From Xenorhabdus budapestensis (GTDB taxonomy: Bacteria > Pseudomonadota > Gammaproteobacteria > Enterobacterales > Enterobacteriaceae), in contig NZ_NIBS01000023.1 in assembly GCF_002632465.1 (NCBI RefSeq), positions 2,642-40,665 on the forward strand: a stretch of DNA of 38,024 nt. The letters run 5' to 3'. Of this stretch, positions 33,599-38,024 are shown piece after piece. Every line of letters begins with the position of its first letter. Within the stretch, counting starts at the first letter, position 1. The notes below the pieces were generated by a model, which worked only from the letters and a program-made list of their open reading frames with translations, did no database searches and was not told the origin of the DNA. The translations under genes and the position numbers were made by a program.

Positions 33599-33867
33599 AT
33601 GCACGCTCCTATTATTTAACTACCTAAATTAGCGAATTCTCCAAGTATATTAAGATCCAGAATAATTTACTGTGAGTTGTCTAACAACTCAACATTTTAG
33701 CGCTTATCCAAACCAATAAACAGGGATTTAACCTGACAAAACCACAAGCACAACTATTTACTTTAAATTAAAAACATTGGGAGATTATGGCAGCACATCA
33801 AAAAAGTCTGGTACACAGATTTTAATCTGTGATGTAGTGAAAAATCGGCTCAATAGCAAAAATAAAC
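33599..33867. other. Upstream region of the usp pair
   Basis: No gene is visible. An 8-bp inverted repeat with a 2-base spacer, CACAGATT-TT-AATCTGTG (33814-33831), could be an operator or small hairpin. The region should hold the usp promoter. Confidence 0.5.
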
Positions 33868-33892
33868 ATAAAAAAGCGCTGAATATCAGCGC
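33868..33892 (-). terminator. Rho-independent terminator after adiC
   Basis: Minus strand: GCGCTGA-TAT-TCAGCGC, a perfect 7-bp stem with a 3-base loop, followed by TTTTTTATG. It begins 24 bases after the adiC stop. Confidence 0.92.
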
Positions 33893-33915
33893 ATTATAAT
33901 AAGATAAAAATCGCA

Positions 33916-35244
33916 TTAATCTTTTTTCTCTAACGGGAAAGGAGCCGGATGCTTTGTGTTGTAATTAAAGGTATACATGGCTGTTATGACCATCATTACC
34001 ACCAGCGTCCAAACCACTTCTTTTGCGCCTGTCCCCAATACGGCCCAAATGCAGTAAATAAAGGCAATAAAGGTAATCACAATATAACGCGTTTTTTCTT
34101 GCCCAAAGTGACCATGACCAAGCAGCACCAAAGCCGCACAGGTGTACAAATAAGGTATCAGAGTGAAAATCACTGATACAGATGAAACCAAACTGAATTC
34201 TTTCGCCGCGTCAGGAGAAATACTACTGAACTGCACAATCGTCATCAAAACACCCAGGATTAATAACCCATTCACTGGCGTTCCGGTTTTGTTCACTTTG
34301 GCAAAGATTTTAGGGAATAAGCCATCATCTGCTGCAGCTTTTGCTGTCTGCCCGGCAAGCAATGTCCAACCTCCCAATGATCCTAAACATCCGGCTGCTG
34401 CACAAAATACTACTATTGCACCAGCAGTATCGCCCAGTGCCAGACGTGCCGCATCACCAAACGGCGAAGATGAAACGACTAATGTCGCGTTGGGGAGCAT
34501 TCCCATAATGACACTGCTGGACAGCACATAACACACAGCAGCAATCAACACACCGCCAATAGTGGCAATCGGTACGTTCCGTTTTGGGTTTTTGACGACT
34601 CCCGCTGCAACTGAGGCACTTTCAACACCAATAAAAGACCACAAAGTAATGTTTAAAGTACTTTGAATGGCACTAAAAGTATCTAATCCACTGACATTCC
34701 AGGCATTCATGTAGGTTGAGCCACTGAACCAGAACCAGCCAAATACAGCAACTGCCACAATCGGGATCAGGGCGAGTGTTGTTGCCACAGCTTGTACTCT
34801 GGTTATGACATGCGGGCCGATAATATTCAAAAATACAAATATCCACAGTATTACTATACAGGTGAATGTAGAAATGATTGGATCTTTCAGGATAGGGAAA
34901 AAATAACTGATATAACCTACCCCAATCACGACCATAGCAATATTACCAATCCAACAGGCCAGCCAGTAAAGTACGTTGGTCTGATAGCCTAAAAATGGCC
35001 CGAAGGCTCGTCTGGCATAGGCATAAGAACCACCCGGGCTATCATCCAGCGAAGAAATCTTGGCATATACCATAGATAACCCGACCGCACCGATGATGGT
35101 CACCAGCCATCCCAGGATAGCAATCCCTCCCGTTGCTGCCAGGCTCGCAGGCAACAGGAAAACCCCCGATCCCATGATGTTCCCCGCTACCATCAGCGTA
35201 ACGGGGATTAAACCCACTTTTTTAGTGTCTGCAACCGTAGTCAT
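33916..35244 (-). CDS. adiC: Arginine:agmatine antiporter
   Basis: The 442-residue APC-superfamily transporter follows E. coli AdiC closely through its whole length, with about 12 membrane helices. The substrate-site residues fall at the known positions: Asn22 and Ser26 in [12 protein letters not shown], Trp202 and Glu208 in [14 protein letters not shown], and Trp293 in [10 protein letters not shown]. It exchanges external arginine for internal agmatine, exporting the proton consumed by decarboxylation. The gene starts three bases after adiA stops, with AAGGGA as ribosome binding site, so the two form one operon. In E. coli adiY lies between them; here it is absent. Confidence 0.97.
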   Translation of the reverse strand: MTTVADTKKVGLIPVTLMVAGNIMGSGVFLLPASLAATGGIAILGWLVTIIGAVGLSMVYAKISSLDDSPGGSYAYARRAFGPFLGYQTNVLYWLACWIGNIAMVVIGVGYISYFFPILKDPIISTFTCIVILWIFVFLNIIGPHVITRVQAVATTLALIPIVAVAVFGWFWFSGSTYMNAWNVSGLDTFSAIQSTLNITLWSFIGVESASVAAGVVKNPKRNVPIATIGGVLIAAVCYVLSSSVIMGMLPNATLVVSSSPFGDAARLALGDTAGAIVVFCAAAGCLGSLGGWTLLAGQTAKAAADDGLFPKIFAKVNKTGTPVNGLLILGVLMTIVQFSSISPDAAKEFSLVSSVSVIFTLIPYLYTCAALVLLGHGHFGQEKTRYIVITFIAFIYCIWAVLGTGAKEVVWTLVVMMVITAMYTFNYNTKHPAPFPLEKKD

Positions 35245-35247
35245 AGT

Positions 35248-37530
35248 TTATTTTCCCTTACGCTTTATACACATGACGTGATAGATACCATCAATAATAT
35301 CTGTTCCTTCCGTTTCATGCTCAAAGCCAGGGAATTCACAATCCCATTTTTGCAATGCATGCAAGTAACCAATTTGCGGGCTGTTTTTGTCACCAAAGTT
35401 TTCCCCTGACATCAACATGGGAATGCCGGGTGGATAAGGAATAATTGAGTTCGCCGCAATGCGATGGGAAAGTTTATCGAGTGCCACCAATTCCACATTA
35501 TTGGTCACAATCGCCTGATAAGCCGCCCGTGGTGTCATATCAATTTCAGGTAATGCAGCATAAGCCTGATTCAGTTTTTCACCCGGGTGATTCTTATGTA
35601 AGTAAGCGAACATTTTATCGCCTAAATCTTTTACCCCTAACTTGCCATATACTTCTTGATATTCATTCACCAAATCAGGCAATACCTTACTCAAAGGTGT
35701 ATTCGCATCGTAATGATGTTTGAAGGAAAGTAAGGTATTCAGCAAAGTCCCCCATTTCCCTTTGGTAATTCCCATTGAGAACAGGAACATGATTTGAAAA
35801 TCAGTCGTGCGCGTCGGGACAATACCATGTTGACTTAACCATGCCGTCACTAACGCTGCCGGTACACCCTGTTTTAATAACTTACCATTATCTCCCATAC
35901 CCGGTGTCAGAATACTGACTTTGATAGGATCAAGCATACTCCAGTCATTGGGTAAATCCTCAAACCCATGCCAACTGTCACCCGGACTCATCGTCCAGCA
36001 GCTTTGTTCTTTGGTCAGTAACTGTTTTGGCGCATCTGCAAAAGCAATTTTCTTACCGGTCGCAGGATCTGTCACTTTCTCCTGATTCCAGGGTTTAAAG
36101 AACCAATCACCCTTTTTACCAAAATCCCGATACAGACTTGCTAATGCCTGACGAAAATCGACTGCTTCCTCAATCACTTCCTGTGTCAAAGAATAACCGC
36201 TGTTACCATCCATCATTGAGACAGCAACGTCATTTGAAGCACAGATCGCATACAAGGGTGATGTTGTCGCATGCATCATATAGGCTTGATTAAATCTTGA
36301 GAAATCAACCGGATTGCGGCCATCACGTACATGAATGAAAGAGGCTTGCGAGAGTGCATTCAATAGTTTATGAGATGAGTGAGTAGCAAAAACGGTTGGC
36401 CCTTTATGCTTTTTAGGATCACCCCGCATGGCATAATGATCATGATAGATAGGGTTAAAACGAGCATAGCCATACCATGCTTCATCAAAATGTATTCTAT
36501 CAACGCTTTTATCCAGCAGGTTTTGTACATGTTTGGCGTTATAGCAAACACCATCATAAGTACAATTCGTCACAACGGTATAAACGGGTTTTTGCTTCAC
36601 CCTATCTTTGGTCAGTGGGCTCTGTTTCAGCTTTCTCTGGAGTGTCTTCGTCTCCATTTCCTGCGGATAAATGGGGCCAATAATGCCATATCGGTTACGG
36701 CTTGGCAGCATATAGACAGGCTTTGCCCCGGTCAGAATAAGCCCCTGCTCAATGGACTTGTGACAATTACGGTCAATGATAACGATGTCATCTTCTGTCA
36801 TGCAGGCTTGCATTATCGTGCGGTTAGAGCCTGATGTACCGACAACAACAGAATAAGAATGGTCTGCACCAAATACTCTGGCTGCGTTTTTTTCACTCTC
36901 GCCAAACGCCCCACTGTGATCCAACAACGACCCCAGTGAAGATCGCTCAATTCCCATATCCGTACGAAAAAGATTCTCTCCGTAATAATCATGATAAATG
37001 CGGCCAACGGGTGTTTTATTAAACCCAACACCGCCCTGATGACCTGGCGCTGCCCAGGAATATTCATAGACTTTTCTGTAATTCATCAAGGCTGACATCA
37101 ATGGCGGTAATAATTGTTGGCGATAACGGTGCATGGCTGCAATAGCCCTGCCGGCAATAAAATCTGAGGAATCTTCAAGTATCCAGGCAAATTCGGCTAA
37201 TTGCTCCAACATCTCATGATTCAATAAAAATACAGTTTTTTCCCGATCGCTTAATAGAAATACCGGTACATTTTCCTGACGCTCAAACAGTTTATTCAGC
37301 AATTTTTGGATCTGCTGAAATAAGTCATCATCCATCAATGCACAACTTACCATTAAACAATCAAACGGCTCGTTAGCTGCAATTATCGTATAACTGTCAT
37401 CAAAAGAGTCTGCAATAACAACTTCAACGTCCCGTTCAATTAATTTATCTGCCAAGCGGTGTATTGCATTTTCGATATAGTAGCTATGATGCCTTGTACC
37501 CACTTCGTTTTTTGCTATCAATACCTTCAT
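35248..37530 (-). CDS. adiA: Biodegradative (acid-inducible) arginine decarboxylase
   Basis: The 760-residue enzyme matches E. coli AdiA (about 755 residues) from end to end. It has the N-terminal wing domain (MKVLIAKNEVG...), then SWAAPGHQGGVGF, the PLP lysine Lys388 in HSSHKLLNALSQASFIHVRD, and the C-terminal IDGIYHVMCIK. It converts arginine to agmatine in the cytoplasm, consuming a proton. With AdiC downstream this is the arginine-dependent acid resistance system, useful in an insect gut or acidified phagosome. The ATG follows AGGA at suitable spacing. Its regulator is not in view. Confidence 0.97.
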   Translation of the reverse strand: MKVLIAKNEVGTRHHSYYIENAIHRLADKLIERDVEVVIADSFDDSYTIIAANEPFDCLMVSCALMDDDLFQQIQKLLNKLFERQENVPVFLLSDREKTVFLLNHEMLEQLAEFAWILEDSSDFIAGRAIAAMHRYRQQLLPPLMSALMNYRKVYEYSWAAPGHQGGVGFNKTPVGRIYHDYYGENLFRTDMGIERSSLGSLLDHSGAFGESEKNAARVFGADHSYSVVVGTSGSNRTIMQACMTEDDIVIIDRNCHKSIEQGLILTGAKPVYMLPSRNRYGIIGPIYPQEMETKTLQRKLKQSPLTKDRVKQKPVYTVVTNCTYDGVCYNAKHVQNLLDKSVDRIHFDEAWYGYARFNPIYHDHYAMRGDPKKHKGPTVFATHSSHKLLNALSQASFIHVRDGRNPVDFSRFNQAYMMHATTSPLYAICASNDVAVSMMDGNSGYSLTQEVIEEAVDFRQALASLYRDFGKKGDWFFKPWNQEKVTDPATGKKIAFADAPKQLLTKEQSCWTMSPGDSWHGFEDLPNDWSMLDPIKVSILTPGMGDNGKLLKQGVPAALVTAWLSQHGIVPTRTTDFQIMFLFSMGITKGKWGTLLNTLLSFKHHYDANTPLSKVLPDLVNEYQEVYGKLGVKDLGDKMFAYLHKNHPGEKLNQAYAALPEIDMTPRAAYQAIVTNNVELVALDKLSHRIAANSIIPYPPGIPMLMSGENFGDKNSPQIGYLHALQKWDCEFPGFEHETEGTDIIDGIYHVMCIKRKGK

Positions 37531-38024
37531 GATGTTTTCCTATCAAAATGACAAATGAACTTAGTGTTACCTGGCGCTTGCCATAGAATGATTGACACAA
37601 TCAGGAAAATTAAACGGCTATCACCGCTATAGCATTGCATCAAAATTATTTTTCACAGTTCTGTATGAGCCATAACATGAATATCGACAATTTAATAACA
37701 TTATCTAACTATTTGTGAGCATATAAGTTTCTAGCTTAAAATCACATTGATTAAATATAGTGGTTATTTTTGATTGTGCAATCCGATGATAGTTATACCT
37801 GAGAGGGAATCAGCCATTGAAGTAGCGCAAAGGACCATCAGTTATATACAAAGTTTAGCGACGAATTGCAGCGATAAGATGGTGCCTGATTACACACGAC
37901 CGTACACTACAATCACTGATATGACTAGGGCAAACGGGTCTAAATTATACTGACGTAAAACCCACCGTGAGGACTTTCAGCATGTAACCATTATCCCATC
38001 CTGCTTTCTGACGCTTAGTTTTCA
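37531..38024. other. Upstream region of adiA, to the window end
   Basis: The 494 bases should contain the adiA promoter. I find no strong inverted repeat or known operator. A 55-codon plus-strand frame at 37786-37953 is listed separately; nothing else looks coding, though a gene may begin beyond the window. Confidence 0.5.
37786..37953 (+). CDS. Possible small ORF or gene remnant (55 aa)
   Basis: An ATG opens a 55-codon frame with protein-like composition (MIVIPERESAIEVAQRTISY ... ITDMTRANGSKLY) divergent from adiA. There is no convincing ribosome binding site. I do not recognise it; it could be the N-terminal remnant of a larger gene. Confidence 0.25.
   Translation: MIVIPERESAIEVAQRTISYIQSLATNCSDKMVPDYTRPYTTITDMTRANGSKLY

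Noticed and set aside
36379-36834. 151-codon plus-strand frame inside adiA
   Set aside because: It is antisense to the conserved PLP domain of the decarboxylase and has no recognizable motif.

Overview
The window reads as chromosome from an entomopathogenic Morganellaceae bacterium, most likely Xenorhabdus (Photorhabdus is the alternative). The reasons are a multimodular NRPS with Xenorhabdus-style inter-domain linkers, an inverse autotransporter adhesin, close relatives of enterobacterial AdiA, AdiC, EndA and UspF, AT-rich accessory DNA, and a dispersed imperfect palindrome (TATACCC...GGGTATA) that I recall as common in these genera. All assignments come from reading motifs; no database search was run.

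Layout. (1) 1-8091 (+): the last two modules of an NRPS, cut by the window start: C(partial)-A-T-E-C-A-T-TE. The second A domain has a beta-alanine-like pocket (V-D-T-V-I-S-F-G-D-K by manual alignment), so the product should end in a D-residue followed by a beta-Ala-like residue, as in the xenematides. (2) 13531-8341 (-): a five-gene operon of SDR, styrene/indole-monooxygenase-like flavoprotein, flavin reductase, cyclase-family metallohydrolase (isatin hydrolase or kynurenine formamidase relatives) and a frameshifted FAD oxidoreductase. The set resembles indole-to-isatin-to-isatinate chemistry. (3) 14147-16620 (+): a cyanide-insensitive-type bd oxidase operon, cioA-cioB plus a small DUF2474-like subunit, with an FNR-like box upstream.

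(4) 16.9-31.7 kb: a markedly AT-rich accessory region. It holds a Cys/His-motif protein of unknown function, periplasmic endonuclease I with an extra C-terminal domain, three tiny overlapping ORFs, a halovibrin-like secreted protein, a leaderless Ig-like-repeat protein, a 1063-residue inverse autotransporter, and three tandem leaderless paralogues that share a domain architecture I cannot name. Several strong hairpins and a 152-bp inverted-repeat element lie between these genes.

(5) 31.9-37.5 kb (-): a stress block with an NTF2/SnoaL-like protein, two UspF-type universal stress proteins, and an adiA-adiC operon for arginine-dependent acid resistance that lacks the adiY regulator found between these genes in E. 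coli. Copies of the dispersed palindrome sit beside the usp and NTF2-like genes, and one copy encodes the C-terminus of the NRPS.

The best candidates for something undescribed are the leaderless paralogue family next to the inverse autotransporter (26583-31644, one member carrying a G8 tract), the overlapping mini-ORFs at 19431-19787, and the putative indole/aromatic oxidation operon beside the NRPS.
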